From RGIG5579 sp045655865 (GTDB lineage Bacteria; Bacillota; Clostridia; Oscillospirales; SIG627): a DNA stretch of 64,000 nucleotides. The stretch is from NCBI GenBank assembly GCA_045655865.1, contig JAZOQB010000046.1, positions 1 through 64,000 on the forward strand, given 5' to 3'. Positions 42,803-51,961 of this stretch are shown in pieces. The notes below the pieces were generated by a model. The model was not told the DNA's origin, searched no databases, and saw only the letters and a program-made list of their open reading frames with translations. How positions within the stretch are numbered: position 1 is the stretch's first letter; each line of letters starts with the position of its first letter. A program made the translations under genes and the position numbers.

Positions 42803-43547
42803 ATCTTCTTCTGTTGCCTTCATTCAAAACCAGCGTTCCGGAAGAAAACGACCGGACGGTATCATTGATTTGAATTAAAATGGAAAAATCGTCACCGATT
42901 CCCATGCAAATTCCTGAAATTTCTTTTCCGTCATATAAAATCGTTACAGTTCTATTTTGATGGATACAAGCTCGTCGATATTCAGAAAGAATATGCCGGA
43001 TCGGAAAAGCAAAATGAGTTGATAGAGACCGGTGGAGAGCAATAACAAGCTCTGTATATTTCTCTTTATCACATGTTTTGCAAAGGGAACCAAAGCAATA
43101 TTCGATCTCTTCGGGGATCTGTTCCGGCTCTTCCACGTTGATCCCGATACCGACAAGAGTATGATCACACACCCTTTGACAAAGAATTCCGCAAACTTTT
43201 TTGTCATTGTAATACAGGTCGTTGACCCACTTGACACCACAATCAATGCCAAATACTTGCAAAATAGCCTCTCTGACTGCTAACGCAACTCTTGGCGTCA
43301 GATCATGACAACAAAGCTTTTCAGTGAGAAAGGAAAAAGTGAGATAAAGTCCCGTAGAAGACGGAGAATAAAAAGATTTCCCAGTTCTTCCCTGCCCGTT
43401 GGTCTGACATTTTGCAATAACAAGTTCCGGAATCGGTTTTCCCTCGCGGATCAACCGTGATAAATATAAATTGGTGGAATCAACTGTTTTTAAGCATTGT
43501 ATGCGCAAAGGCAGCTGCTTTTTCAGAAGGCAAACATCAATCATCAT
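42801..43547 (-). CDS. birA: Biotin--[acetyl-CoA-carboxylase] ligase
   Basis: A 248-residue biotin protein ligase without the N-terminal DNA-binding domain of regulatory BirA. The catalytic loop is GQGRTGKSFYSPSSTGLYLT near residue 52, and GVKWVNDLYYNDKKVCGILC near 100 holds the conserved WVND and Lys. The C-terminal SH3-like domain (VTILYDGKEISGICMGI) is present. It should charge the biotin carrier of the decarboxylase and any acyl-CoA carboxylase. Starts overlap the preceding gene by about 11 bases (ATG at 43547 or 43544). Confidence 0.94.
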   Translation of the reverse strand: MMIDVCLLKKQLPLRIQCLKTVDSTNLYLSRLIREGKPIPELVIAKCQTNGQGRTGKSFYSPSSTGLYLTFSFLTEKLCCHDLTPRVALAVREAILQVFGIDCGVKWVNDLYYNDKKVCGILCQRVCDHTLVGIGINVEEPEQIPEEIEYCFGSLCKTCDKEKYTELVIALHRSLSTHFAFPIRHILSEYRRACIHQNRTVTILYDGKEISGICMGIGDDFSILIQINDTVRSFSSGTLVLNEGNRRR

Positions 43548-44151
43548 TTTTCATTTGAATGTCAAAGATATTCAAGATTTTAAAATGTCCTTCCGAATCC
43601 CGGATCAGCTGATAGATCTGTGGGATGGCGGTATTGGAAGCTACCCCGGTTCGAAACGTTCCATTGTTCCGACGAATCATATAACGAACATAATAATTAT
43701 AAACAGAAACTTCTTCGCCGTTGACCAATTCCGTCTTAACTGAATTTAGGCATACATAAGGATCGTAGATCATTTGCATGGTGAACTTCGGTGCTTCCTC
43801 AAAAAAATCAGGAACATGAAAATTCGGAAGTTTTTCAGAATCGCCGCGGATCACCGTTTGAAAATAGTCTAAAAAGAACTGGCATTCCTCCGATGCGCTC
43901 TCGTAATCGTTTTCGTAGGAAAAAAGTTGCATAACGTTGGAATCCCCAAAGAACAAGTCCCTTGTATAACCCATATACACCGAATCTTCAAAAATATTCA
44001 GATCATAGTTTGCTGGATAGTAATAGATCACCGGATCTTGTTTTTGTTTTTTGAAAAAAAAGAACCAGACACCGGATGCAATCAGTGAAAGAAGAAGGAA
44101 AACGGATACCAATACAAGAGCGATTCTTATTTTTGAAACATCCTTTTTCAT
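43537..44151 (-). CDS. Single-pass membrane protein of unknown function
   Basis: A 204-residue protein. Residues about 8-32 form one membrane helix (IRIALVLVSVFLLLSLIASG) after a basic start, so the rest should face outside. The outer part has no motif I recognise: YYYPANYDLNIFEDSVYMG, ECQFFLDYFQTVIRG, SVYNYYVRYMIRRNNG and a C-terminal FKILNIFDIQMK strand. The look (small beta/alpha fold with many aromatic residues) recalls SnoaL/NTF2-like or DUF-type Clostridia proteins, unproven. The ATG at 44151 follows AAGAGGTG. Lies between a 4-helix protein and birA. Confidence 0.6.
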   Translation of the reverse strand: MKKDVSKIRIALVLVSVFLLLSLIASGVWFFFFKKQKQDPVIYYYPANYDLNIFEDSVYMGYTRDLFFGDSNVMQLFSYENDYESASEECQFFLDYFQTVIRGDSEKLPNFHVPDFFEEAPKFTMQMIYDPYVCLNSVKTELVNGEEVSVYNYYVRYMIRRNNGTFRTGVASNTAIPQIYQLIRDSEGHFKILNIFDIQMKNDD

Positions 44152-44160
44152 GGACACCTC

Positions 44161-44586
44161 TTATTTAGAAAATCGAAATTTTGCCTTTCCGGAGGAGCGA
44201 CGACCTTTCTGATAGGTAAAGAGAACCACAAGGACACAGGATAGAAAAATCAGGGCAAGAAGTCGAAACAAAACCGGAAACAATTGAAAATCACCTTTTC
44301 CCATTAAAAGGCCGATGGCAAAGATAAAAAGAGAAAGGAGAGCGGAAGAAAGAGCGGCATACGGCAAAGAAAATGCCTGCGCTCGCAAGCTTAGAAGCGA
44401 AATAAATAAAGATAACAATACAACTACGATCCAGCATGCAAGAGAATAATAGTTTTCAAAACGGGGAATTTTTGAGAGAAGGAAAGCCATAAAAGACTGT
44501 CCCAAGAAAAAGATCGCGGTACTCATTAAAACAAGAGAGAGTACAATCTTGGGGGAAAATTTCAGTTGTGAACGGTTTTGATTCAT
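44161..44586 (-). CDS. Four-helix membrane protein of unknown function
   Basis: A 141-residue protein with four hydrophobic helices (about 14-36, 46-66, 71-93 and 105-125) and a basic C-terminal end (KGRRSSGKAKFRFSK). Helix count and basic tail resemble the TIGR04086/YrzE type, a weak match. The ATG at 44586 follows AAGGAG; an in-frame start at 44661 would overlap the upstream gene. Co-transcribed with the 1392-residue gene. Confidence 0.6.
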   Translation of the reverse strand: MNQNRSQLKFSPKIVLSLVLMSTAIFFLGQSFMAFLLSKIPRFENYYSLACWIVVVLLSLFISLLSLRAQAFSLPYAALSSALLSLFIFAIGLLMGKGDFQLFPVLFRLLALIFLSCVLVVLFTYQKGRRSSGKAKFRFSK

Positions 44587-44635
44587 AGACCCACTCCTTT
44601 TTTTAAAAGTATATGGGTCAAAGAAAACAAAAATG

Positions 44636-47600
44636 CTATTCCAACTGGCTTCCTTCTTCAAAAGGTCCTAAAATTTCCAAGATCTTTTCTACTTCCCGAT
44701 CAAACGAAACAAAGCAATTGGCAGAACGCAGGCGGTAGATCTGCCATCCGCATGAGGTCATACGACGGGTATTGGCCATTTCAATGGCGGAGACATTAGC
44801 TTTCTGATTGAGAACGGTTTGATCGGAGAGAATTCCGAGCAAAAATTCCATTCGTGGAGAAACCACGGCAAGATCGATATAATATCTCCCGCTTTGTAAA
44901 CCTAAAATCACGCGATACCCGCGATTTTCCAATTCCTCTGCCAGTCGATTGATGTAACTGGTGCCTTCCATGGCGTCCACAACGGCAAAACTGTTGTTCA
45001 CACGGTGTGCACAGATCACATCAAAAAGCAGAGCAAAAGCACTCACGACAGGTAGCGTGGTGGGAGTACATTTTAATTCTTCCGATTTAAAGCTGGAAAG
45101 CACAGTAATACTCTCTCGAGCAGAAGATAGAATGTGGAGAACGGTCCTTTTCGGATCCTTACCGCCAAATTCCAGGAAAGAATACGGAAGTCTGGAACCG
45201 TGGATGCTTCGATCCGGAGCAAAAACGGTAGAAAACAGAATGCAGTCACAGCAAGGCAAATTTTCATTGGCATGAGTGACAATAAAACGGTGGGGCGTTG
45301 CAAAAAATCCCTGCAGGGTTTCATCATCTCGCAGCCTTTTTGTTAAAAGCTGCAAAATCAATTCCTTTTGCTCCGGGGTAGCTGTAACAACACCAAGGCT
45401 TTTTTTCTCTTCTTTCGCAGCAAAATCCAGCAGCAACTCTACCGCCTTTTCTGCCTCGAAGAAATTGGCTCCGGGATACTCCCCACCAAATGTGCCGGGG
45501 ACCTGGATCCAATGGGCACAAGAGTAAAAAGCAGGAGCGGGAATGGTGTAACAACGAGAATCCCCTCGAAGCCCGGCTGCATAGCCGGAACGAATGACCG
45601 TGTAATTGGGAGCGGCTCGGTAGACGGAAGAAAGGCTATATTTTTCATCGGTAACTTTCCATAGATAGTCAAACCCCGATGATGAAAGATCGAAAACTTC
45701 CCCTTCTCTTCTGCGGTTGGCGGAAAATCCTCCCGCAAACGCAACATGCTTGCCTGCAGAAAAAGCAAATAAAAGATCTGCCAATGGGATGCTGTTACGA
45801 GATTCAATCAAAACATAATCGAATACGTTCCGACAATTCTCAAAAAGGGACTTTGCCTGGCTTAGATCTGCGATAACACAAGGAAACAACCGAGAGAAAG
45901 CCTCGGGTTTTTCCCGGAAAAGCGACTCGGGATCAAAAGTTTCCTCCTGGATTTCAAAAAGCGCGTCGAAAGCGCGCAAAGAAAGGATAGAATTCATTTC
46001 CTCTCTTCGCTTAGATGAATATCCTCGAAAAGCATTCTCAAAACCTCTTTGATGTTCGGAAAAATCAAAGTTACCGGGAATCAATTCGGGGTGAGATAAA
46101 AAGTTGTACTCACAAACTGCCTGGAAGAAAGCTCGCAAAAATCCTCGGCTTAGCTCTTCCGGGAGAATCTTTCCCCCTTCCACAGCTAAAACAAGATTTT
46201 TCATCCCTACGCGAAGTGCTTTTTCGCGAGCAGTAAGCCAACCGCACCAACCTTTCAAGCGCTCGGTTTCTGACAAAACCGCAGAAAGCACATGATAAAT
46301 AACAGAAAAATAATCCTGTTCTCTCCCAAGAGCTTGTGGATAGAAGAGATCGATTGAATTAGAAAGGGTAATCTCCAACTCTTTCTTACCAGCCTGGTAT
46401 CTTTCTCCTAGATCTCTCAGCTGAGCCAATTTTTCAGTTAATCCGTTATTTTTTGCTCGGCAGAACTCCGATACAAAGCTCGGTAGAAGGCTCGTGGAAA
46501 ATTTTGGACGGAAAATAGAATAACACTGGTAGCAAAGATCGGCAGCTACCTGCAGAGCGTCCCAAGAAGCATCATCATCTGCGAAAGGAACGGAAAGGAG
46601 GCGGAAAACAAATTCGCTTTCAGCCTGAATCAATGCGACGTTTTTCTGGAAAAGATCAAGCCTGGAAAGAATATACTCTGCATTTTCCACATCGCAATTG
46701 GGTTTCAGGTATCGCTTGACCGATTTTAAAATACCGTGTCTTTGAGACATGGCAATCAATCCCTTGTCTTCCAGTGCCTGATAACGGGCGTAGAGGTCAG
46801 AGGCATCCAAGTCAAAAACATGGGGATCAAAGCTGATTTGAATGGAGTCTGTAATGGCGTCATTCTCTTTTTTCGCCTGGATCAGTTGCGCAACTTTCCG
46901 AAAATGATCCTCAACCACTTCAGGATTTTCAAAGAAAGTCTCAGGAACAGTGACAAATTCTGAAAACAGTCGAGTCAAATCCAGGAAAGCAAAAAAGATA
47001 TCACCGGCCAGAAGCCCATCCAGAGAAGAAAACGAAGGCAAAATCTGATCTCTCACCAAAGAAAGAGCTTCAATGCTATGTAGAACCTCTTCCAATTGGC
47101 GCGTCAGCTTCGATTTATATTCGTATGAAAAATTCTTTTGCGCCACCAGTCGAAGAGGATTCTCGATGACAGTTCCGATCTCGGTATAGGACTGGAGGAT
47201 CTCGTTTGCCGTAGAAAACCAAGTTCCCACCATCTCATCCGACAGCATTCCGATCTGTTCCGGAGAAAAGTGGATGGAATCGTTGGCATCACGTAACTGA
47301 TGGAATCGATCTGTTGCCATAAGGAAAGAAGAAACGATCCTTTTCTCCCCTTCTAAATTCAGATAGTAAGCGTCCATGCTATCAAGCTGGGACTGCATTT
47401 CTTTTTTATCGTCAAACGCCGAAGGATCCGGAGAAAACGCTGCTTTGAAATCACTCTTCACATAGCGTTTGTTCCCATCTCTGAACAGGTTCCAAACAAA
47501 AATCGGATGAAATTGTTTTTCCAGAACTTTAGAAAAATCGTCAGCATGATAATGCGGATCGGTGATATAGAGAACACTTTTTCCCGATTTCATTGCCGCG

Positions 47601-48814
47601 GCTGCGGCATGGGAAAACAAAGTTGAGACACCGGTTCCGGGCTGAGCACGAAGCAAAGTAAAATCGTTGGAAAGGATCTTTTGAAAAATTTTGTTTTGAT
47701 TGACATCCAGTTCAGGCTCGAAAGCTACAACCGTTTTCTGAGTCGCAACAGAAATTTTTTCTCCCGCAAGGATGGATTGCACCAAAGGTTCGTGGGAAAA
47801 CTGACGAACCAGAGCATGATACTCCGAAAAGCTTCCACTCTTCTTTTGTTCCCAAGTCCTGTCCAAAGCATAGCCCTCATCATCCAGGTAACGATCCGGT
47901 AAATGGACCAGGCCCATGCTTCTCGCGACAGAAAGATTTAAGAGCAGAACTTTTTCATCTGTAAGAAACAGTGAATTTCTGGAATAAAAGAGAGCGGAAT
48001 CAAAATCCAGCTCACTACCATAGGCAAAGTAGCTTCCATCTAAAAGATACCAAGAATCAAAGTCCTTCTGACTTTTTGAAAAATGAGTAATAAGACCAGA
48101 GTTTTCAGCATCCCGAGAAATGCCGCAATACACCTTTCCCCTGCCTGCAAATGCCAAAACAGGAGAAAGCCCTAATCGCTCGCAAGCGGAGACAAAAAGG
48201 AGAGACAATTCCAGAGAATTTGCAAAACGGTCATGCAAAACCTTCTCCGGCAACCGAACAGGCAGCGGCATGGTTCCGGAATAATCTTCAGAAGAATAAG
48301 TGATTTTTCTCTCTTTGATTTTCTCATAAAGAACACGGCAGATCTCAAGGGGTTGTGTTACTTCCGGAGACGGGAGAATCTCTTCAAGTTCCTTTTGAGT
48401 AGGAGTAACGAAAAAGCTGACTGTCTCCAGCATATCTCCCACGCCGGAAAAATAGTAATACGGAAGAATTTTACAGGGTATTTCTGTCTGTGCGATCAGG
48501 TCATTTTCTGCGTTGAGAACGCGAATGGAAATGCTGATATCTAAAATACTTTTTTGCGCGGCAAGAGCTAAATCTCTTAATTGGATAAAATCACCGGAAA
48601 GAAAAGCACAACCGGAGGGCGCCAAAAAATCGACAACACATTCGCCCTGGCAAAGGGCGTTCGGCGTTGCCAGCACTTGGACAGTCAGACCGGAAAGTTT
48701 TTGATCTGTTAGATTTTCCAGATACAGCGAATCAAAAAGATCGAATCCGGCATGATACATTCCATAGCTATAAAGATGTTTGTAGTTGCATTTGATTTTC
48801 AACCAATCATCCAT
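44636..48814 (-). CDS. Degenerate DUF4011-type helicase/nuclease-like protein
   Basis: A 1392-residue cytosolic protein. The order follows DUF4011/SF1 helicase proteins: an N-terminal beta domain (MYHAGFDLFDSLYLENLT), FVTPTQKELEEIL near 135, a transglutaminase-like segment (NSLELSLLFVSACERLGLSP near 199), a helicase core and a C-terminal restriction-endonuclease-like domain. Key residues look lost: Walker A reads AQPGTGVSTL with Val396 for Lys; motif II reads YVLIESRNSIPLADLL around 1004 for DEAS; motif VI reads ILSSARESITVLSS near 1230. The nuclease keeps IDLAVV (Asp1314) but has LGILSD where relatives have LGIECDG. It has its own strong promoter and no frameshift, so a non-enzymatic role is likely. 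Confidence 0.72.
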   Translation of the reverse strand: MDDWLKIKCNYKHLYSYGMYHAGFDLFDSLYLENLTDQKLSGLTVQVLATPNALCQGECVVDFLAPSGCAFLSGDFIQLRDLALAAQKSILDISISIRVLNAENDLIAQTEIPCKILPYYYFSGVGDMLETVSFFVTPTQKELEEILPSPEVTQPLEICRVLYEKIKERKITYSSEDYSGTMPLPVRLPEKVLHDRFANSLELSLLFVSACERLGLSPVLAFAGRGKVYCGISRDAENSGLITHFSKSQKDFDSWYLLDGSYFAYGSELDFDSALFYSRNSLFLTDEKVLLLNLSVARSMGLVHLPDRYLDDEGYALDRTWEQKKSGSFSEYHALVRQFSHEPLVQSILAGEKISVATQKTVVAFEPELDVNQNKIFQKILSNDFTLLRAQPGTGVSTLFSHAAAAAMKSGKSVLYITDPHYHADDFSKVLEKQFHPIFVWNLFRDGNKRYVKSDFKAAFSPDPSAFDDKKEMQSQLDSMDAYYLNLEGEKRIVSSFLMATDRFHQLRDANDSIHFSPEQIGMLSDEMVGTWFSTANEILQSYTEIGTVIENPLRLVAQKNFSYEYKSKLTRQLEEVLHSIEALSLVRDQILPSFSSLDGLLAGDIFFAFLDLTRLFSEFVTVPETFFENPEVVEDHFRKVAQLIQAKKENDAITDSIQISFDPHVFDLDASDLYARYQALEDKGLIAMSQRHGILKSVKRYLKPNCDVENAEYILSRLDLFQKNVALIQAESEFVFRLLSVPFADDDASWDALQVAADLCYQCYSIFRPKFSTSLLPSFVSEFCRAKNNGLTEKLAQLRDLGERYQAGKKELEITLSNSIDLFYPQALGREQDYFSVIYHVLSAVLSETERLKGWCGWLTAREKALRVGMKNLVLAVEGGKILPEELSRGFLRAFFQAVCEYNFLSHPELIPGNFDFSEHQRGFENAFRGYSSKRREEMNSILSLRAFDALFEIQEETFDPESLFREKPEAFSRLFPCVIADLSQAKSLFENCRNVFDYVLIESRNSIPLADLLFAFSAGKHVAFAGGFSANRRREGEVFDLSSSGFDYLWKVTDEKYSLSSVYRAAPNYTVIRSGYAAGLRGDSRCYTIPAPAFYSCAHWIQVPGTFGGEYPGANFFEAEKAVELLLDFAAKEEKKSLGVVTATPEQKELILQLLTKRLRDDETLQGFFATPHRFIVTHANENLPCCDCILFSTVFAPDRSIHGSRLPYSFLEFGGKDPKRTVLHILSSARESITVLSSFKSEELKCTPTTLPVVSAFALLFDVICAHRVNNSFAVVDAMEGTSYINRLAEELENRGYRVILGLQSGRYYIDLAVVSPRMEFLLGILSDQTVLNQKANVSAIEMANTRRMTSCGWQIYRLRSANCFVSFDREVEKILEILGPFEEGSQLE

Positions 48815-48843
48815 ACGGTAAGCTCCAGACGTAAATTCTATTT

Positions 48844-48872
48844 ATTCTATCACAAATTTAGTTTTCAGTCAA
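48844..48872 (-). promoter_or_regulatory. Sigma-A promoter of the degenerate helicase operon
   Basis: Minus strand: -35 TTGACT (48867-48872), 17-bp spacer, -10 TAGAAT (48844-48849), preceded by TTGTGA (extended -10). Confidence 0.8.
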
Positions 48873-48900
48873 TATTCGATCTATTTTCTCTTTTTCATAA

Positions 48901-48929
48901 AAAAGCGCGGTGCTTTGCACCGCGCTTTT
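48901..48929 (-). terminator. Intrinsic terminator of mntR
   Basis: AAAAGCGCGGTGC, loop TTT, GCACCGCGCTTTT: a 13-bp stem ten bases beyond the mntR stop codon. Confidence 0.9.
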
Positions 48930-48938
48930 CTTCAATTT

Positions 48939-49310
48939 TTAGGAGTGAAAAGCGTCCGCATGGTCTTTTAGAGCTCTAAAACTTGTTTCGCTGATCACGT
49001 GTTCAATCTTGCAAGCATCCTGTGCTGCCACGTTTTCCGGGACACCGAGTTTCACAAAAAAATTAGTCAGAATGGTATGTCGCTCATACATCTGCTCGGC
49101 AATCATCTGTCCTTCCGGTGTCAATGTAATGAAGCCGTCAACAGAAACGCTGATCAGATTTGCATTTTTCAGCAGTCCCATCGCGCGTGAAACGCTGGGC
49201 TTGGAATAGCCGGTGAAGGCAGCCACATCGATGGCACGCACATTCGCCTTTGTTTGGATCAAAAGAAAGATACTCTCCAGATACATTTCCCCTGATTCTT
49301 GTATTTTCAT
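48939..49310 (-). CDS. mntR: MntR/DtxR-family metal-dependent repressor
   Basis: A 123-residue regulator without the SH3-like third domain, as in MntR. The N-terminal winged helix has MYLESIFLLIQTKANVRA and FTGYSKPSVSRAMGLLKNA, and LISVSVDGFITLTPEGQMIA forms the wing. ERHTILTNFFVKLGV and DACKIEHVIS contain typical metal-binding and dimerisation residues. It represses metal uptake when Mn2+ or Fe2+ is plentiful. The ATG is preceded by AAGGAG. Confidence 0.9.
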   Translation of the reverse strand: MKIQESGEMYLESIFLLIQTKANVRAIDVAAFTGYSKPSVSRAMGLLKNANLISVSVDGFITLTPEGQMIAEQMYERHTILTNFFVKLGVPENVAAQDACKIEHVISETSFRALKDHADAFHS

Positions 49311-49375
49311 GGTCCACTCCTTATGTTTTACTTGATTTTCTGTATCATTTCATTACAAAAGTATAAGGACAAATT

Positions 49376-49404
49376 ATTATAACACTTTTTTGCGATGTTG
49401 TCCA
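49376..49404 (-). promoter_or_regulatory. Sigma-A promoter of mntR
   Basis: Minus strand: -35 TGGACA (49399-49404), 17-bp spacer, perfect -10 TATAAT (49376-49381) with TGT before it. It leaves a 5' leader of about 60 bases. The 270-base gap holds this promoter and that of the divergent O-antigen ligase gene; nothing else was seen. Confidence 0.65.
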
Positions 49405-49495
49405 CACGCATTTTTCACATATTAACCAAAAGAAGGCACCTTGACCTCTTGTGTTTTTCTTCTTTCAAAAATTCCTGCCAAAGCGCATAGGAGCA

Positions 49496-49524
49496 TTGAC
49501 TTTTTTTCCCACTTCTATTATAAT
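49496..49524 (+). promoter_or_regulatory. Sigma-A promoter of the O-antigen ligase-like gene
   Basis: -35 TTGACT (49496-49501), 17-bp spacer, perfect -10 TATAAT (49519-49524). Confidence 0.8.
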
Positions 49525-49581
49525 TATTAAGAAAATCATTCAAAAATTTGAAATTTCTTTTTAATTTTTTACGGAGCCGAT

Positions 49582-50808
49582 ATGAACACACTGAAAGGAT
49601 ACTGGTCAAGGGGACGCGAAGTGTTTTCTCGACTTTCAGTAAATGACTGGGTCATTTTACTGTTTGTTTTTTCCACTTTTGTCTCTGTTTTTCTACAAGC
49701 AGCGTTCATATTTCTGCTCCCTTTTTATTTTTTGCTAACAAAGCAAGGGAAGAAAGCGCTTCCGAAGAAAAAAGTTGACTACTTGCTTTTGATCTTCGCC
49801 ATGGTAGCTGTCCTATCCACCTTCCTTTTTGCCAAAGACGCTACAATAAATGACTTTCAGATCCGTGCATTCCATCTCAAACTTTTAAGCCTGGGCGTGG
49901 TGGTTTTGGTTTTTGACATTTACTTTTTTATCGAAGTGATGAACAAGCGACTGTTTCGCTTGGGCTTACAACTTTTCTCACTTCTCAGCGTCTCAAGCTT
50001 TCTCGTGGCACAATTTCAAAAGATTTTTGAAATCTATCCGGACCCGGTGAATCGCCCCGGTCGGGTTGCTTCCGTTTTCATGAATGAAAACTATTTTGGA
50101 ACGGTAATTGAGTTTGTTTCGCTCATTACTTTATATTTGTTCTGCCAGGCTTGCAATCGGAAACATCGGATCGTTTACGGAATCGTTTTACTTCTTAATA
50201 TCATAGGACTCTGGTACTGCCAGTGCCGCACCGCTTTTATCGTGATCGCTGCCGCCTTCTTTGTATTTGTATTCATATACAAACGAAAGCTCTCCGGTTT
50301 TGTTCTCGGTTTTTTTGCTCTGATCGGACTACTTCTTTTGCAATATCCTTCCCTTCTTCCCCGTTTTGAGTCTGCATCCTCCTACTTGGATTTTCGCATT
50401 GGAATTTGGCAGACGGCCTTCCGTAGCATTACCGACAACCTTTTGATCGGACGAGGATATTTTAGTTATAGTTCTGCTTGGATCGAATATTTTTCCGAAA
50501 CCTATTACCCAGCCATACACGCCCACAATCTTTACATTGAGATCCTTTTAAATTTTGGATTAATTGGAGCGATCTGTCTTGGCAGCTTTGTCATGATCTG
50601 TGCTGGCAAATGCATCAAGTGTTGCTTGCACGCGAAAGATAAGCTGTCTCTAGCGCTTGTGTTTTCAACCATTACCGCTATTTTCGTTCACGGGCTGGCT
50701 GACACCACCATCTTTTGGCCTCAAACCGGGTTCTTTGTTGTGTTTTTGCTATCCTGTCCCCGAATCTATGGCAAAAAAACCAATCAGTGCGGAGAAAATT
50801 TATCATGA
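49582..50808 (+). CDS. O-antigen ligase/Wzy-like polymer membrane protein
   Basis: A 408-residue polytopic protein with about ten hydrophobic helices. The typical outer-loop signature of the Wzy_C/O-antigen ligase domain is seen in NLLIGRGYFSYSSAWIEYF near 290 and HAHNLYIEILLNFGLIGAIC near 313. In Gram-positives such proteins join or polymerise lipid-linked glycans; no other glycan gene is adjacent. The ATG has GGAG seven bases upstream. Overlaps maf by four bases. Confidence 0.85.
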   Translation: MNTLKGYWSRGREVFSRLSVNDWVILLFVFSTFVSVFLQAAFIFLLPFYFLLTKQGKKALPKKKVDYLLLIFAMVAVLSTFLFAKDATINDFQIRAFHLKLLSLGVVVLVFDIYFFIEVMNKRLFRLGLQLFSLLSVSSFLVAQFQKIFEIYPDPVNRPGRVASVFMNENYFGTVIEFVSLITLYLFCQACNRKHRIVYGIVLLLNIIGLWYCQCRTAFIVIAAAFFVFVFIYKRKLSGFVLGFFALIGLLLLQYPSLLPRFESASSYLDFRIGIWQTAFRSITDNLLIGRGYFSYSSAWIEYFSETYYPAIHAHNLYIEILLNFGLIGAICLGSFVMICAGKCIKCCLHAKDKLSLALVFSTITAIFVHGLADTTIFWPQTGFFVVFLLSCPRIYGKKTNQCGENLS

Positions 50809-51377
50809 AGATCATATTGGCATCGGCCTCTCCAAGAAGACAGGAGCTTCTCAAGCGACTTTATTCAGACTTTGTTTTAGAACCGGCGGATATCGATGAA
50901 TCGCTTCCGGAAGATATCAGTCCGGAATTTGCGCCGGTTTTTCTCGCCGCGCAAAAAGCACAGGCAATCGCTTCTCGCCACCCAGAGGATATGGTCATCG
51001 CCGCCGACACGGTGGTAGTCTGCGATCATCGAATCATGGGAAAACCCATTGATGAAAACGATGCCAGAGAAATGCTTAAAACGCTATCCGGTCGCACGCA
51101 CAAGGTGATTACCGGATGCTGTATTCAGATCGGTAAACAGTCCACCGCTTTTTCTGAAGAAAGCTACGTTACCTTCTACCCTCTGGACGAGAATGAAATC
51201 GAGGAATACCTTTCCTCCGGTGAGCCCATGGGTAAAGCCGGGGCCTATGGAATTCAAGGTCTTGGAGCATTTTTGGTTCAAAAGATTGAAGGCGATTTTT
51301 ACAATATAGTTGGCTTCCCCATCGCTCGGCTCCGCCGAGAAATCCGCGATCTACTGAGCGGGTCGCCGGCAAATTAA
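50805..51377 (+). CDS. maf: Maf-family nucleotide pyrophosphatase
   Basis: A 190-residue house-cleaning enzyme for dTTP/UTP-like nucleotides. The start MKIILASASPRRQELLKRL is the family signature. VIAADTVVVCDHRIMGKPID near 62 and LSGRTHKVITG near 92 hold the active-site Asp and Lys/Arg residues, and GKAGAYGIQGLGAFLV near 145 is the C-terminal block. The ATG at 50805 overlaps the previous stop (ATGA). Confidence 0.95.
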   Translation: MKIILASASPRRQELLKRLYSDFVLEPADIDESLPEDISPEFAPVFLAAQKAQAIASRHPEDMVIAADTVVVCDHRIMGKPIDENDAREMLKTLSGRTHKVITGCCIQIGKQSTAFSEESYVTFYPLDENEIEEYLSSGEPMGKAGAYGIQGLGAFLVQKIEGDFYNIVGFPIARLRREIRDLLSGSPAN

Positions 51378-51400
51378 AAAAGAGCGTCAAGCTCTTTTTT
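51376..51400. terminator. Bidirectional intrinsic terminator between maf and the YgjP-type gene
   Basis: AAAAAAGAGC, loop GTCAA, GCTCTTTTTT: a 10-bp stem that begins at the maf stop codon. Confidence 0.85.
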
Positions 51401-51404
51401 ATGT

Positions 51405-51941
51405 TTAATTTTCATCAACAATGGGAAGGATCGCATCTTTCAGTTCCAGTTCCAATGCTTTCCAATCCGGTATAATACTTTCTAATAAATGATAAAAACG
51501 CTGGGAATGATTATGTTCTCGGGTATGACAGAGCTCGTGAACAATCACATAATCGACCAGCCTTTGAGGAAAAAGCGCCAGATAAAGGGTGAATGAAAGA
51601 TCGTTTTTACCGCTGCAGCTACCAAAGCGGTGCCGAGCGGAAGTGATGGTTATCCTTCCAAAAGGCAATCCGGTCATCTCGGACCAAAAGTGTACCCTTG
51701 GTAAGATCTTCTCCTTCGCCAAGACCCGCAGTTCTTCGCGTCGGGCGCAGGTGATGCGTTCAGGCGTCGGACGATTCCGAAGTTTCTCCTGCCATTTTCG
51801 AATCCAAGACGCTTTATCTTGAACAAAGTTTTTGATTTTCTCTTCCGAAACGGCGTATGGTGCGCGCACCAAGACCCTTCCATCCTCTTTAATTTCAATG
51901 GCAATGGTTTTTCGCCGGGATCGGATATATTCAAATTCCAT
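51405..51941 (-). CDS. YgjP-like (DUF45/M48-type) metallopeptidase
   Basis: A 178-residue cytosolic protein. The N-terminal beta region (MEFEYIRSRRKTIAIEIKED) is followed by FGSCSGKNDLSFTLYLALFP and the zinc motif YVIVHELCHTREHNHSQRFY (HExxH with the third His in the same helix-loop). The ATG at 51941 is preferred: AGAGGGG precedes it, and the promoter at 51962-51990 leaves about 14 bases of leader to it. An in-frame GTG lies at 51950. The substrate is unknown. Confidence 0.9.
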   Translation of the reverse strand: MEFEYIRSRRKTIAIEIKEDGRVLVRAPYAVSEEKIKNFVQDKASWIRKWQEKLRNRPTPERITCARREELRVLAKEKILPRVHFWSEMTGLPFGRITITSARHRFGSCSGKNDLSFTLYLALFPQRLVDYVIVHELCHTREHNHSQRFYHLLESIIPDWKALELELKDAILPIVDEN

Positions 51942-51961
51942 TCTGTTCACCCCTCTTTGTC

